A stretch of DNA of 17,962 bases, from NCBI GenBank assembly GCA_007117185.1, contig SKHA01000333.1, forward strand, positions 1 to 17,962. The letters are read 5' to 3'. Position numbers and translations under genes: made by a program. Source of the DNA: Spirochaeta sp. (lineage in GTDB: Bacteria > Spirochaetota > Spirochaetia > DSM-27196 > Alkalispirochaetaceae). The stretch's first letter is position 1. Each line of letters starts with the position of its first letter. The notes under the pieces are model-generated. The model worked only from the letters and a program-made list of their open reading frames with translations, searched no databases and had not been told where the DNA came from. Of the stretch, positions 7,768 to 15,972 are shown one piece after another.

Positions 7768-7773
7768 GAGGAG
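7768..7773 (+). promoter_or_regulatory. Ribosome binding site of the second lipoprotein gene
   Basis: GAGGAG lies six bases before the ATG at 7780 and three before the ATG at 7777. Spacing favours 7780. The in-frame GTG/ATG pair at 7750/7753 overlaps the previous stop but would add ten residues of acidic, non-signal sequence. Confidence 0.75.
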
Positions 7774-7779
7774 AATATG

Positions 7780-9210
7780 ATGAGACAAAAGAAACTGAAG
7801 ACGGTGCTGTCTGCGGTGACACTGACGCTGACCTCGACGGTGGTTGTGCTCTTTCTGAGCGGCTGCGTCACTGCGGGAAACAGGGAGTACCGGGCAGGCG
7901 AACGCGATTACAACGCGGGCAACTACATGTCTGCTGCGGAAAACGCGGTGAGCGCCCTGCAGATAAACGATGAACACGAAGAGGCTCTGTCCCTGCTGCG
8001 CCGGGCTTTGCCCCGGGCCACCGAGCAGATCGAATCGCAGATCAGCCAGCTCGAAGGTGCCACCGAAGGTTTTCCCTACGAGCGGATCGCGCCGCTGTAC
8101 CAGCAGCTTCTGAAGCTTCACGGTGATGTGGCAGCGCTGCGGGTGGGAATCTCCACGGAAGATTACGACGGGCGCCTTCAGGAGGCCCGTCAGGCAGCGG
8201 CGGAGGGTCGCTACCAGGCCGGACAGGCCGCCCTTGCCGCAGGAGGCTTTGAGAACGCCCGGGTGGCCCTGGGTCACTTCAACGCCGTGAGCAACTGGGC
8301 CGGGGAGTACAAGGATACCGCTGCACTCATTGCACAGGCAGCAGATGCCTCCATGGCCCGGCTCTACGTATACGTCAATGATGCGCAGGGCGCGCTGGCG
8401 GATAGCCTGGCCCGAAACCTGATGGCCGAGGATCGCCTGGCGCAGGTGACGGAGTTGATCCCCCCGGGAACCCTCGGTGCAGGACCCGGGCGGGACGCCT
8501 CTGCCGTTCTGGCTGCAGCGGCCGGCCGGGGTGTTGATCTACTCCTCTTCGTTGAGGTTGGGCAGGTTTCTACGGAGCAGCAGGGGCTGCAGGAAACGGC
8601 AAAGCAGCTCATCGGCGGAGGGCAGGGGTTTGAGGTGACGGCGAACTACGCTGTCGGCACCAGCGGCCGCTGGCAGATCTATGATGTGGCCCGCAGGACC
8701 GTCCGCCAGGAAGACTCCTTCCAGGTGCGTCTGGGCGAGTCCCTGCGGTTTCAGTATCTTCCTGGTTCCGGTGATACCGATTCCGTCTTTTTCGAAGACG
8801 TGAGATACAGAGACGTGGCCTACGTGGAGCTTCCCAACTTCAGTCTCATTAGCGATACCCGGGCAATGACGCGCTCTGTTGATTTTGTGAATGCCAACTC
8901 CAATCGCCCGGATGTGCTGGCAACCCTGAGCTTCACGGAACTCTCAGAGCGCCTCGAGGGGATCACTCTTTTCAAGGATGTCTACGTACTTACGGCGAAC
9001 GAAGGCCGTTATATCGCTGTCTCCATGCAGAGCCCGCCGGTGTACGCCCGTGTTCATGAGTTTGTGGAGAAAAGTAACGCGATCATTGCCAGCATCAGCG
9101 CCAACGTTGAACAGAATATGGCTGACCGCGTGAGCCAGGCTCAGAGCGCCGTCCCCTCTCGGGTGGAGGAGACGGTCCGCCGGGCGGTGCTCGCCCCGCT
9201 GTTGCAGTAG
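7780..9210 (+). CDS. Lipoprotein with helical repeats and possible CsgG/TolB-N-like domain
   Basis: A 476-residue protein with a signal peptide (MRQKKLK then a long hydrophobic stretch) ending in the canonical lipobox L-S-G-C29. The first mature segment, YRAGERDYNAGNYMSAAENA (from about residue 35), is a TPR-like hairpin. Further helical repeats (EARQAAAEGRYQAGQAALAA, GGFENARVALGHF) run to about 195. From about 200 it turns to mixed alpha/beta: ARLYVYVNDAQGALADSLAR, then AAGRGVDLLLFVEVGQVST, then ANYAVGTSGRWQIYDVARR. The order 'recent strand, helix, GVDLLLFVEV strand, then a long hairpin with an assembly-style YDVA strand' parallels the C-terminal half of the preceding lipoprotein. The C-terminal ~60 residues are amphipathic helix (VEKSNAIIASISANVEQ). 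It is co-directional with its neighbours, with 26 bp on either side, and presumably co-expressed. Function unknown; periplasmic scaffold or assembly factor is a guess. Confidence 0.75.
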   Translation: MRQKKLKTVLSAVTLTLTSTVVVLFLSGCVTAGNREYRAGERDYNAGNYMSAAENAVSALQINDEHEEALSLLRRALPRATEQIESQISQLEGATEGFPYERIAPLYQQLLKLHGDVAALRVGISTEDYDGRLQEARQAAAEGRYQAGQAALAAGGFENARVALGHFNAVSNWAGEYKDTAALIAQAADASMARLYVYVNDAQGALADSLARNLMAEDRLAQVTELIPPGTLGAGPGRDASAVLAAAAGRGVDLLLFVEVGQVSTEQQGLQETAKQLIGGGQGFEVTANYAVGTSGRWQIYDVARRTVRQEDSFQVRLGESLRFQYLPGSGDTDSVFFEDVRYRDVAYVELPNFSLISDTRAMTRSVDFVNANSNRPDVLATLSFTELSERLEGITLFKDVYVLTANEGRYIAVSMQSPPVYARVHEFVEKSNAIIASISANVEQNMADRVSQAQSAVPSRVEETVRRAVLAPLLQ

Positions 9211-9236
9211 GGTAGGGGTCGGGGAGAGGTTGTTTC

Positions 9237-10550
9237 ATGAAGATCATCCTGGCAGTCCTTATGGTGCTGATAGTGAACTCCGGTCTGGTGGCCCAACGGT
9301 CGCCCCGACCGGAGAGGTCCGCGGTGGACAACAACATCACCACGCTGCAGCTGCCGGCGTTTCACCTGGGTAGCAAACTCACCATCGACCCCTTCGACCC
9401 TGCCAGGTACGCCCGTCGTGAGGTGGACCGGCAATTCATGCAGGCGCATATTCTCAACAACGATGCCATGTCTCCCCCCACGGGAGACCCCATATTTACC
9501 TCCCGTCACTTCTACTGGGGATACATTCAGGACGCCAGTTTTGGCAAAAATGTCCTGATTGCGGAGATTTCCGGTGTCGACGTTATGGAACACGTGCTCT
9601 ACCTGCTGCAGTTCACCGACGACGGCAGGCTGGTAAGTACGTTGCCCGTTGCCTCCTTCGCCGGTTTTTCCGACACGGATGTACGGCTCATCTCCATGGT
9701 TCGAGAACATCGCATCGATACGTCCCGCCGGCGGGACTTTCTCCACCATGACGTACCGGCGCATCTGAATCCCGTTGTTGAGCGCTCGTATGTCCTGGGA
9801 CGATCCCAGGGCGGCACCTTCAGCGAGATCGTGACCGGCAACTACTACATGCCCGGTCCACACGGGATCGGTCTGGCCTCAGCCATGGAGAGTGAGTTTT
9901 TCTACGCCTGGGAGACCCAACCCGAGCGTCCGCGCATGTTCATTATCGGCTGGTCCCACGGGGGTTGCGTGGCGTACATCACCGAGTACTTCGAAGATGG
10001 AATCGGCGCGGTCTTCTATAGCTGGAACATATTTGACATCACCGTGAACCGGGTAGTCTGGACCCGCCGGGATAGCGAGGAAGAGGCTCTGAACCGCATC
10101 TATTCTTCTGGCGCCACGCCCCGGAGCGCTGAAGCGTTCATGGAGTTCTATCAGGCCGGGATTGAGAGCGTAGCTCCGGTGTTGCAGGAGTTCGGTATCA
10201 TCTCTCAAACCGAGTCCTGGTTCACCCCCCTTTTCCCCCGGAATTGGTACGAGGGAGGCGAGGCGGTGACGGTACAGGTGACCAACGAGAACCGATCCCG
10301 TCATCCCGATTTCGGAGTCCAGCGTCTGAGCAGCTACAGTATGGAAATACACCGGGGAGACCGACGTCGGATCTTCTGGGAAGAACAGAATATAGGTGGC
10401 CTGATACTCGGGGTTCGCCCGATAGGGCGGATTCCCTTTCCATACGACCCCAACAAAAGTGTCGTTGTCTCCGGGCGGGTAACCCGGGGTTGGGAAGGGC
10501 CTCCCAACAGAGTTGAAGTTCAGCTGAACGGAGTACGAACGGACTTCTGA
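9237..10550 (+). CDS. Secreted protein of unknown function
   Basis: A 437-residue protein with a clear Sec signal peptide (MKIILAVLMVLIVNSGLVAQ, likely cleaved near residue 20) and no further membrane helix. The ATG is preceded by GGAGAGG at a good distance. The middle region is rich in aromatic beta-strands: FTSRHFYWGYIQ, VLYLLQFTDDGR, then MFIIGWSHGGCVAYITEYFE followed by IGAVFYSWNIFDITVNRVVW. These look like blades of a periplasmic beta-propeller-like protein. The C-terminal ~90 residues (EAVTVQVTNENRSR, SYSMEIHRGDRRRIFW, SVVVSGRVTRGWEGP) look like a small beta-sandwich. It follows the two lipoproteins by 26 bp, so it may be their soluble partner. GWSHG at 238-242 matches a hydrolase elbow by chance, in my view. 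The last 31 bp overlap the 3' end of the convergent diguanylate cyclase gene. Confidence 0.75.
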   Translation: MKIILAVLMVLIVNSGLVAQRSPRPERSAVDNNITTLQLPAFHLGSKLTIDPFDPARYARREVDRQFMQAHILNNDAMSPPTGDPIFTSRHFYWGYIQDASFGKNVLIAEISGVDVMEHVLYLLQFTDDGRLVSTLPVASFAGFSDTDVRLISMVREHRIDTSRRRDFLHHDVPAHLNPVVERSYVLGRSQGGTFSEIVTGNYYMPGPHGIGLASAMESEFFYAWETQPERPRMFIIGWSHGGCVAYITEYFEDGIGAVFYSWNIFDITVNRVVWTRRDSEEEALNRIYSSGATPRSAEAFMEFYQAGIESVAPVLQEFGIISQTESWFTPLFPRNWYEGGEAVTVQVTNENRSRHPDFGVQRLSSYSMEIHRGDRRRIFWEEQNIGGLILGVRPIGRIPFPYDPNKSVVVSGRVTRGWEGPPNRVEVQLNGVRTDF

Positions 10551-11515
10551 TCGGTCCCCGCCCAGGATTCCCCGTGTGCTCGGTTCTTGCCCCCCCGCTT
10601 GGCCTCGTAGAGCGCCAGGTCGGCATGTTTGACCAACTGGCGGCAATCCTCAGGCGTTGGTGCTGCAGCTGGTGCTGCCGCCCGTGTGGAACCGGCAGCG
10701 GGCCGAAACGTCGCCACGCCGAGGCTTAACGTCACCACCGACGCCGCATCAGAGAACTCATGTGTGAGCCCCAGCTCCGCAACGGACCGACGAAGATTCT
10801 CCACTACTTCCATTGCCCCGGCCTGGTCTGTATTGGGCAGCAACACCACAAACTCCTCGCCGCCATACCGTGCCACCAGGTCGGTGGGGCGTCCCGCCGC
10901 ATTTCGTATTGCCTGCGCGACCTTTTGAAGGCACTGGTCGCCGGCGCCGTGGCCGTAGTTGTCGTTGTAGCCTTTGAAGTTGTCGATATCCATCATGATC
11001 ACAGAGAGCTCCGTCTTGTCCCGATCACACCGGCGGAACTGCCGCTGCAACTCTTCGTCGAAATATCTGCGGTTCGGGATGTCTGTGAGTCCATCTACCA
11101 TGGCAAGCTGTTCCAGAAGGTCGGTTTTCTGTTTCAGCCTCATGTGCGTCCGAACGCGTGCCCGCACCAGCTCCGGTTGGTATGGCTTGGACACGTAATC
11201 GACAGCTCCCAGGCGAAACCCTTCCATTTCGTCATCCGTTGAGTCACGGGCGGTGACAAAGATCACCGGAATTGAGCTGGTCCGTGGATTGTTTTTCAGC
11301 TCCCGGCAAACCGAAAATCCGTCGAGGTCGGGCATCTGAATATCCAGCAGAATAAGGTCCGGTTGCACGTCGCCAGCGGCAACTTCCAGCGCTTTTGCTC
11401 CGTTGCCCGCTACGAGAACCCGGTAGTCTTCGTGCATCAACCGCGCCAGTGCCTGAATGTTGGCAGGCTCGTCGTCCACGATCAGAAGGGTCTGTTGGTC
11501 AGTTATTTCTTTCAT
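10520..11515 (-). CDS. REC-GGDEF response regulator, diguanylate cyclase
   Basis: A 331-residue soluble protein. The receiver at about 8-125 has D14/D15, phosphoacceptor D58 in LILLDIQMPDLDG, T88 and K110. The GGDEF domain runs from VDGLTDIPNRRYFDEEL (about 140) to ALYEAKRGGKNRA. Its active site is GGEEF at 218-222, so it should convert two GTP to c-di-GMP. The inhibitory I-site RPTD (209-212) lies exactly five residues before it, so feedback inhibition by product is expected. An Ala/Pro-rich insertion (about 275-292) lengthens the loop before the final helix. The ATG shares one base with the stop of the hybrid kinase gene (TAATG), so the two are coupled and the kinase HPt domain is the likely phosphate donor. 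The 18-residue tail after the domain is encoded in the overlap with the convergent gene. Activation by phosphorylation-driven dimerisation, as in PleD or WspR, is assumed. Confidence 0.95.
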   Translation of the reverse strand: MKEITDQQTLLIVDDEPANIQALARLMHEDYRVLVAGNGAKALEVAAGDVQPDLILLDIQMPDLDGFSVCRELKNNPRTSSIPVIFVTARDSTDDEMEGFRLGAVDYVSKPYQPELVRARVRTHMRLKQKTDLLEQLAMVDGLTDIPNRRYFDEELQRQFRRCDRDKTELSVIMMDIDNFKGYNDNYGHGAGDQCLQKVAQAIRNAAGRPTDLVARYGGEEFVVLLPNTDQAGAMEVVENLRRSVAELGLTHEFSDAASVVTLSLGVATFRPAAGSTRAAAPAAAPTPEDCRQLVKHADLALYEAKRGGKNRAHGESWAGTDQKSVRTPFS

Positions 11516-14500
11516 TACAGTGTCAATCCATTGCGGGCAGCGACCATTTCCAGGAGTGATTTCGCCTCATCCACGGCGAAGCGATCCAGCAGGGTACGCA
11601 GCCGTGCGCATTCGGTGGCTGGCTCGGTGGCTTCGAGGAAACTGATTGCCTGGTCAATTGTCCTGTCATCGGCGAACTCGCTGCGGGAGAGCTTCTGATA
11701 CAGTGAGCGAACCGCATCCCGCCCCGGGCCTTCCGTGCCCGATGATTTGCGGGAATAGTCGATAGTTTCAAGCCCCTCTCGCGCCTCTGCCAGCGCCGAG
11801 CGCAGCTCCTGAAGGATCGTATCGTCAACCTGACCGCCCTGACTCAGCAGCCGATTCAGCTGAGTTGCAGCCTCCTGCAGCCGCATCGCCGACACGACCC
11901 CGGCAACTCCCTTTAGGCTGTGCACTATCCTGCCGGCCTTCTCAACGTCCCCCTGTACCAGGAGATCCGGAATGGTCTGAAACTGATCGTTGATCCCATC
12001 CCGGAACCGGCGGAGCTGCTGCACATAGAATCCCTCGTCCCCCTCGCAGCGCCGCAGCCCCGACGCTATATCGAACCCGGCGAGCCTAGCTGGCAGCAGG
12101 TGAGTCTCCGCCGGCGGCGGCGGTTCGTGATGACTGTTGTCTGGCTGGTCAACCGCCAACCATGTGCTCAAGACGCGGTACAGCTCGCCGCGATCCACCG
12201 GTTTTGACAAATGAGCATCCATGCCGGCGGATTCGGCGCGGGACTTGTCCTCGGCCATAACGGCAGCAGAGAGCGCGATGATCGGCCCGCTCCAGCCGCC
12301 CTCGCGGAGTCTGCTGGTGGCCTCAAACCCATCAAGGACCGGCATTTGAAGATCCATCAATATCAGGTCTATGCTTCGGCTTTCGGCAACCTCCAGCGCC
12401 TCCGCTCCGTTCTCCGCCAGGGCAAGGTCTGCTCCGGTCTTTTCCAGGTATCGTCGAATAACCTCCTGATTTATCCGGTTATCTTCCACAATGAGAATTT
12501 GTTTTCCCGCGAAAACCGGTGGTGTCTCGGGATTCGTCGGGGTGCGCTGGTGATCCTGCCTGCCAAGGAGACGCATCATCGCCCCGTGGAGCGCGCCGGC
12601 AGTAACTGGTTTGTGCAGGAATCCGTCGCGCTCAGTATCGCCGAGTTCTCCATCCTGATCCTCGATGTCGTCTTTGTTGTAGGCGCTGATCAACAAAACC
12701 GGGACGTCTGCACGAATCCGACGGATTTCCCGCCGGGCAGCCCGGCCATCTACGCCGTTTGGCATGTACCAGTCCAGTAACACAAGGTCGAACGGATCAG
12801 TCGAGCCTTCAGCGCTGCGGAACTGCTCAATTGCCTCCTCGCCACTGGCTGCTTCCACCGTTCGTGTACCACAGTGCTCGAGAATCTCCTTGAGAACGAT
12901 CCGGGCGTGCTCATTGTCATCCACCAGGAGCACCCGATGCTCTGAAAAGTCGGGGCAGTATCCGGGACCGGCGACATCATCCCGCACCGGCAATGTCAGG
13001 GTTACCGTAAAAGTGCTCCCGGCGCCCGGGCTTGATCTCAATTCCAGCGTTCCATCCATCAGGTCAACCAGTGATTTACTGATAACCAGACCGAGTCCGG
13101 TACCGCCGTATTTGCGAGTGGTGGACATGTCACCCTGGGAGAACGTCCTGAACAACCCTCGCTGGTCCTCTTCTGACATACCAATGCCGGTATCGGTTAC
13201 GGAAAAACACAACGTTGTCCCGTCAGTGGTCTGGTCTGAAGCAGAGATCTCCAGAATCACTGTACCCGTCTCGGTAAACTTGATCGCATTATTGATCAGG
13301 TTGATGAGTATCTGCTTCACCCGGAGGGGATCGCCTTCTACTGCCGGCGGTACGTCCCGGTGGACGAAAAAGAGAAGTTCAAGCCCCTTCGCTGTGGCGG
13401 TGTAACTGAAAAGCCCCCTGAGCTGTTCCAGCAACTCGTCGATTCGAATCGGAGCCGCTTCCAACTGCAGTTTCCCCGCGTCGATCTTGGAGTAATCCAG
13501 AATATCGTTGATGATGCTGAGTAACAGTTCGGACGAACTGTGAATCTTGCGCAGGTGATCCTGCTGCTGGGAACTCAGAGGCGTCTCCATCAGCAGTGTG
13601 CTCATTCCTATCATCGCGTTCATGGGCGTACGAATCTCGTGGCTCATATTGGCCAGGAACGTGCCTTTTGCGCGGTTGGCGTGTTCCGCCAGTTCCTGCG
13701 CTGCTTTGATCTCAGTGATATCCATGGCGCTGCCGGCAGAGCGAATCAGTACTCCCTGATCATCGAAGACGGGGTGGCTCATCGCCCGCACCCATCGGAT
13801 TGCGCCATCGGGTCTGACGATCCGGTATTCCTCCCGGAACAGGCCATCGTCACCAAATTCCCGCTGCAGCGCGTGTCCCACCCGCTCGCGGTCCTCCGGG
13901 TGAATCGCTTCCACGAAGCTGAACGGATCAGCATACAGAGACTCCCGGGACCGTCCCCACACCGTCTCATACGCCGGGTTGATGTAGAGCATCTCCTCTG
14001 GCGTCCGGATCCAGAACACCACCTGGACGGCGTTTGCCATCTGCTGGAAACGGGTTTCGCTTTCGGTAACCGCCTGCTGAGCCTGTTTGAGGTCTGAAAT
14101 GTCCTGGACAAAGGACCAGATGACCTCCCGACCGGAATCATCGGTTGTCTTGATACCGTTTAGAAGCACCGGGTATCGAGACCCGTCTTTGCGGATATAC
14201 TCCTTCTCGAATGGTCCGTAGAACCCGCGGGTTTCCATCGACTCCAGCTGCTTCTCTTCCTCCGGCAGGTATTCCCGGGGGGTGAGGTCCCAGTAACTCA
14301 GCGCGGAGAATTCTTCGGGGGTATACCCGGCGGGCTCGTTCACCGCTGTATTGAACTCCAGGAACTCACCGGTACGGTAATCATTGAGGGCAATGCCCAC
14401 CGGAGCCGTCTCGAAAAGCTCGCGGTATTTCGACGCCTCCGCCACGGTGGGATTCTGGCGGCGATCCCGGACCAACACGCCGAGTCCCAGCGTCAGCAGC

Positions 14501-14871
14501 AGGGTGCCCAGTATCTGTGCCACGTTCCCTGTAGCTTCCCGAACTCCCCCGACCGGGTCGACAACGAATAATCCGGTGAGCTCCGCGATCCCGTGAATGA
14601 AGAGGAACCCGATCCCCACTGTCACGAGGACAGAGGTGGGGCGACCGGCCACGCTGTCTGAGCGATGGGAGATTGACGCTGCCAGGAGTATTCCGGCGAT
14701 TGCCAGGGTGTAGATTACGGATGCTACCGCGCGCATCGGTGTGGCCAACTCTGCTTTTGGCGTCGTGGCGGCGAGAATGTAGATTGCGAACGTGCTGCCC
14801 AGAAACAGAAAACCAGCGCCTGCCAGCTGAGCCAGAGGGAGCCGACGAAACGACGAAGATAAACGGTTCAT
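11515..14871 (-). CDS. Hybrid sensor histidine kinase: 4 TM, PAS-PAS-HisKA-HATPase-REC-REC-HPt
   Basis: A 1118-residue protein. Four hydrophobic helices lie at about 14-34, 46-67, 77-99 and 108-128 with short loops, so sensing is within the membrane or cytosolic. PAS domains follow at about 148-260 (KYRELFETAPVGIALND) and 272-390. HisKA has NMSHEIRTPMNAMIG with H411. The ATPase has NLINNAIKFTE, DTGIGM and GGTGLGLVISKSL. Receiver 1 has D700 (LLDWYMPNGVDG), receiver 2 has D840 (LMDLQMPVLDG) and the HPt has H984 (HSLKGVAG). A helical tail of ~80 residues closes the protein. All phospho-sites are intact, so a full internal His-Asp-Asp-His relay (BarA/ArcB style) is possible. I chose the ATG at 14871 because GAGG lies nine bases upstream (14884-14881). 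In-frame codons up to 15063 would add a non-hydrophobic stretch and invade the divergent gene. The likely output is the adjacent diguanylate cyclase. Confidence 0.95.
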   Translation of the reverse strand: MNRLSSSFRRLPLAQLAGAGFLFLGSTFAIYILAATTPKAELATPMRAVASVIYTLAIAGILLAASISHRSDSVAGRPTSVLVTVGIGFLFIHGIAELTGLFVVDPVGGVREATGNVAQILGTLLLTLGLGVLVRDRRQNPTVAEASKYRELFETAPVGIALNDYRTGEFLEFNTAVNEPAGYTPEEFSALSYWDLTPREYLPEEEKQLESMETRGFYGPFEKEYIRKDGSRYPVLLNGIKTTDDSGREVIWSFVQDISDLKQAQQAVTESETRFQQMANAVQVVFWIRTPEEMLYINPAYETVWGRSRESLYADPFSFVEAIHPEDRERVGHALQREFGDDGLFREEYRIVRPDGAIRWVRAMSHPVFDDQGVLIRSAGSAMDITEIKAAQELAEHANRAKGTFLANMSHEIRTPMNAMIGMSTLLMETPLSSQQQDHLRKIHSSSELLLSIINDILDYSKIDAGKLQLEAAPIRIDELLEQLRGLFSYTATAKGLELLFFVHRDVPPAVEGDPLRVKQILINLINNAIKFTETGTVILEISASDQTTDGTTLCFSVTDTGIGMSEEDQRGLFRTFSQGDMSTTRKYGGTGLGLVISKSLVDLMDGTLELRSSPGAGSTFTVTLTLPVRDDVAGPGYCPDFSEHRVLLVDDNEHARIVLKEILEHCGTRTVEAASGEEAIEQFRSAEGSTDPFDLVLLDWYMPNGVDGRAARREIRRIRADVPVLLISAYNKDDIEDQDGELGDTERDGFLHKPVTAGALHGAMMRLLGRQDHQRTPTNPETPPVFAGKQILIVEDNRINQEVIRRYLEKTGADLALAENGAEALEVAESRSIDLILMDLQMPVLDGFEATSRLREGGWSGPIIALSAAVMAEDKSRAESAGMDAHLSKPVDRGELYRVLSTWLAVDQPDNSHHEPPPPAETHLLPARLAGFDIASGLRRCEGDEGFYVQQLRRFRDGINDQFQTIPDLLVQGDVEKAGRIVHSLKGVAGVVSAMRLQEAATQLNRLLSQGGQVDDTILQELRSALAEAREGLETIDYSRKSSGTEGPGRDAVRSLYQKLSRSEFADDRTIDQAISFLEATEPATECARLRTLLDRFAVDEAKSLLEMVAARNGLTL

Positions 14872-15003
14872 GTACACATACCTCACAACCTGTGTCCCCA
14901 ACATAATGCCGCACGTCCATTTTTGCCACTGAAACTGGTGGATCGGTGGAAGGTCAGGTAGACGGTTGGTATACGTACTTTGCGTGGGTGTTGAGTTCAA
15001 AAC
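14872..15003. promoter_or_regulatory. Divergent intergenic region between hybrid kinase and binding protein genes
   Basis: These 132 bp must hold the starts of both divergent transcripts. TATACG near 14970 on the plus strand and CATTAT near 14905 on the minus strand are possible -10 elements, but neither has a recognisable -35 at 16-18 bp. The plus-strand gene has only a weak GAG seven to eight bases before its ATG. I see no clear palindrome or terminator. Confidence 0.25.
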
Positions 15004-15972
15004 ATGAAAAGAGTATTTCTGGCTGTAGCCACCCTTTTGATACTCCTGCCTGCCCCCGCCCACTCACTTCGGGTGGTGGTGTTTTCTCCCACTACCGAGG
15101 GCAACACCTACTGGCCAGAGGTGCACACAGTCATGCGGGCCGAACCGAAACCCGATGCGGCAATCTTTTCCGTAGCTTTCGGCCAGGCGGTGTCACTGCT
15201 GGAAGTCGCCGAAGAACGCGGTATTCCCTTCTTCCTGAATGGACCGCTCTTTCCGGAGGAGCTGGCAACCCTTGGCGGCGCGCCGCGCCGGGATTACCGG
15301 ACCTGGATCGGTTATTTCATCCAGGACGAGGAGGAGAAGGGCTACCTCCTGGCGCGGAAGCTGATCGCGGCGGCCCGCGCCGCCGGCCGGGTTGCTCCGG
15401 ACGGGGCGGTCCAGGTGGTGGGTATTGGTGGTGATGCCACGTGGTACGGGTCGGCGTTGCGTGAAGCGGGGTTGCGCCGAGCCGTGGCTGAGGACCCGAT
15501 GGCTCATCTGCTCCAGACGGTTCCCACGCGGTGGACCCCCGCAGAGGGGCGAGAGATGACCACCCGGCTTCTCGCCCGCTACCCCGAGGTGACGGTGGTC
15601 TGGGCTGCCAGCGACCAACTGGCCCTTGGCGCCGCAGAGGGTCTGCGCTCCCGCGGACTGGAACCGGACCGGACAGGATTTACCGGTGGGCTGGATCTCT
15701 CGTTGGTGGGACTTGAAGCGGTGCGTGACGGAACCCTCACCGCTACGGTGGCCGCCACCACCCTGATCTGGGCAGAGGTTCTGGTCTGCCTGCACCACTA
15801 CCTCCAGAGCGCGGATATTGACGACCGGCCCGGCGTTGAGATCTCCTTCCCACCTGAGGTCGCAACAAAGACCACAGCGGAGGAGTTCATCGGGCTGCGG
15901 GGGCAGTACGAGACTATCGATTTTTCCGAACTGGAACCGTGTCGTAATCAGCGTCGGGAGGATGACCGGTGA
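15004..15972 (+). CDS. Periplasmic sugar-type binding protein (RbsB/LuxP-like) with shortened N-terminal lobe
   Basis: A 322-residue protein. Signal peptide MKRVFLAVATLLILLPAPAHS, cleaved near residue 21-22. The mature part is a type I periplasmic-binding fold: first strand LRVVVFSP, helix TYWPEVHTVMR, strand DAAIFSV, helix QAVSLLEVAEERG, strand IPFFLN; later VQVVGIGGDA, a second lobe with VVWAASDQLALGAAEGL, and the hinge FTGGLDLSLVGLEAVRDG. In this fold a strand and a helix (about 35-40 residues) normally lie between the first helix and DAAIFSV; here VMR runs straight into AEPKPDAAIF, so one beta-alpha unit is missing. Ligand binding may be altered or lost. Its stop overlaps the GTG of the next ORF, whose first ~96 residues look like a membrane sensor; binding proteins of this kind often feed such sensors, as LuxP feeds LuxQ. 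The natural ligand is unknown. Confidence 0.85.
   Translation: MKRVFLAVATLLILLPAPAHSLRVVVFSPTTEGNTYWPEVHTVMRAEPKPDAAIFSVAFGQAVSLLEVAEERGIPFFLNGPLFPEELATLGGAPRRDYRTWIGYFIQDEEEKGYLLARKLIAAARAAGRVAPDGAVQVVGIGGDATWYGSALREAGLRRAVAEDPMAHLLQTVPTRWTPAEGREMTTRLLARYPEVTVVWAASDQLALGAAEGLRSRGLEPDRTGFTGGLDLSLVGLEAVRDGTLTATVAATTLIWAEVLVCLHHYLQSADIDDRPGVEISFPPEVATKTTAEEFIGLRGQYETIDFSELEPCRNQRREDDR

Noticed and set aside
5879..7822. Two long minus-strand open frames (328 and 305 codons) opposite the first lipoprotein gene
   Set aside because: The plus strand holds one continuous 647-residue frame with ribosome binding site and lipobox; the minus frames have no domain pattern and odd Gly/His/Cys-rich composition expected from the reverse of a GC-rich gene.
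9948..9965. G-W-S-H-G match to a serine hydrolase nucleophile elbow in the secreted protein
   Set aside because: The surrounding strands look like a beta-propeller blade (CVAYITEYF...FDITVNRVVW), and I see no downstream Asp/His pair in hydrolase context.
14872..14960. Possible sigma-54 element (TGGCA...TGC on the minus strand)
   Set aside because: The spacing between the GG and GC elements does not fit the -24/-12 consensus.
14871..15063. Upstream in-frame start extending the hybrid kinase by 64 residues
   Set aside because: It would overlap the divergent binding-protein gene by 60 bp, lacks a ribosome binding site, and the added residues are polar; the ATG at 14871 has GAGG nine bases upstream.
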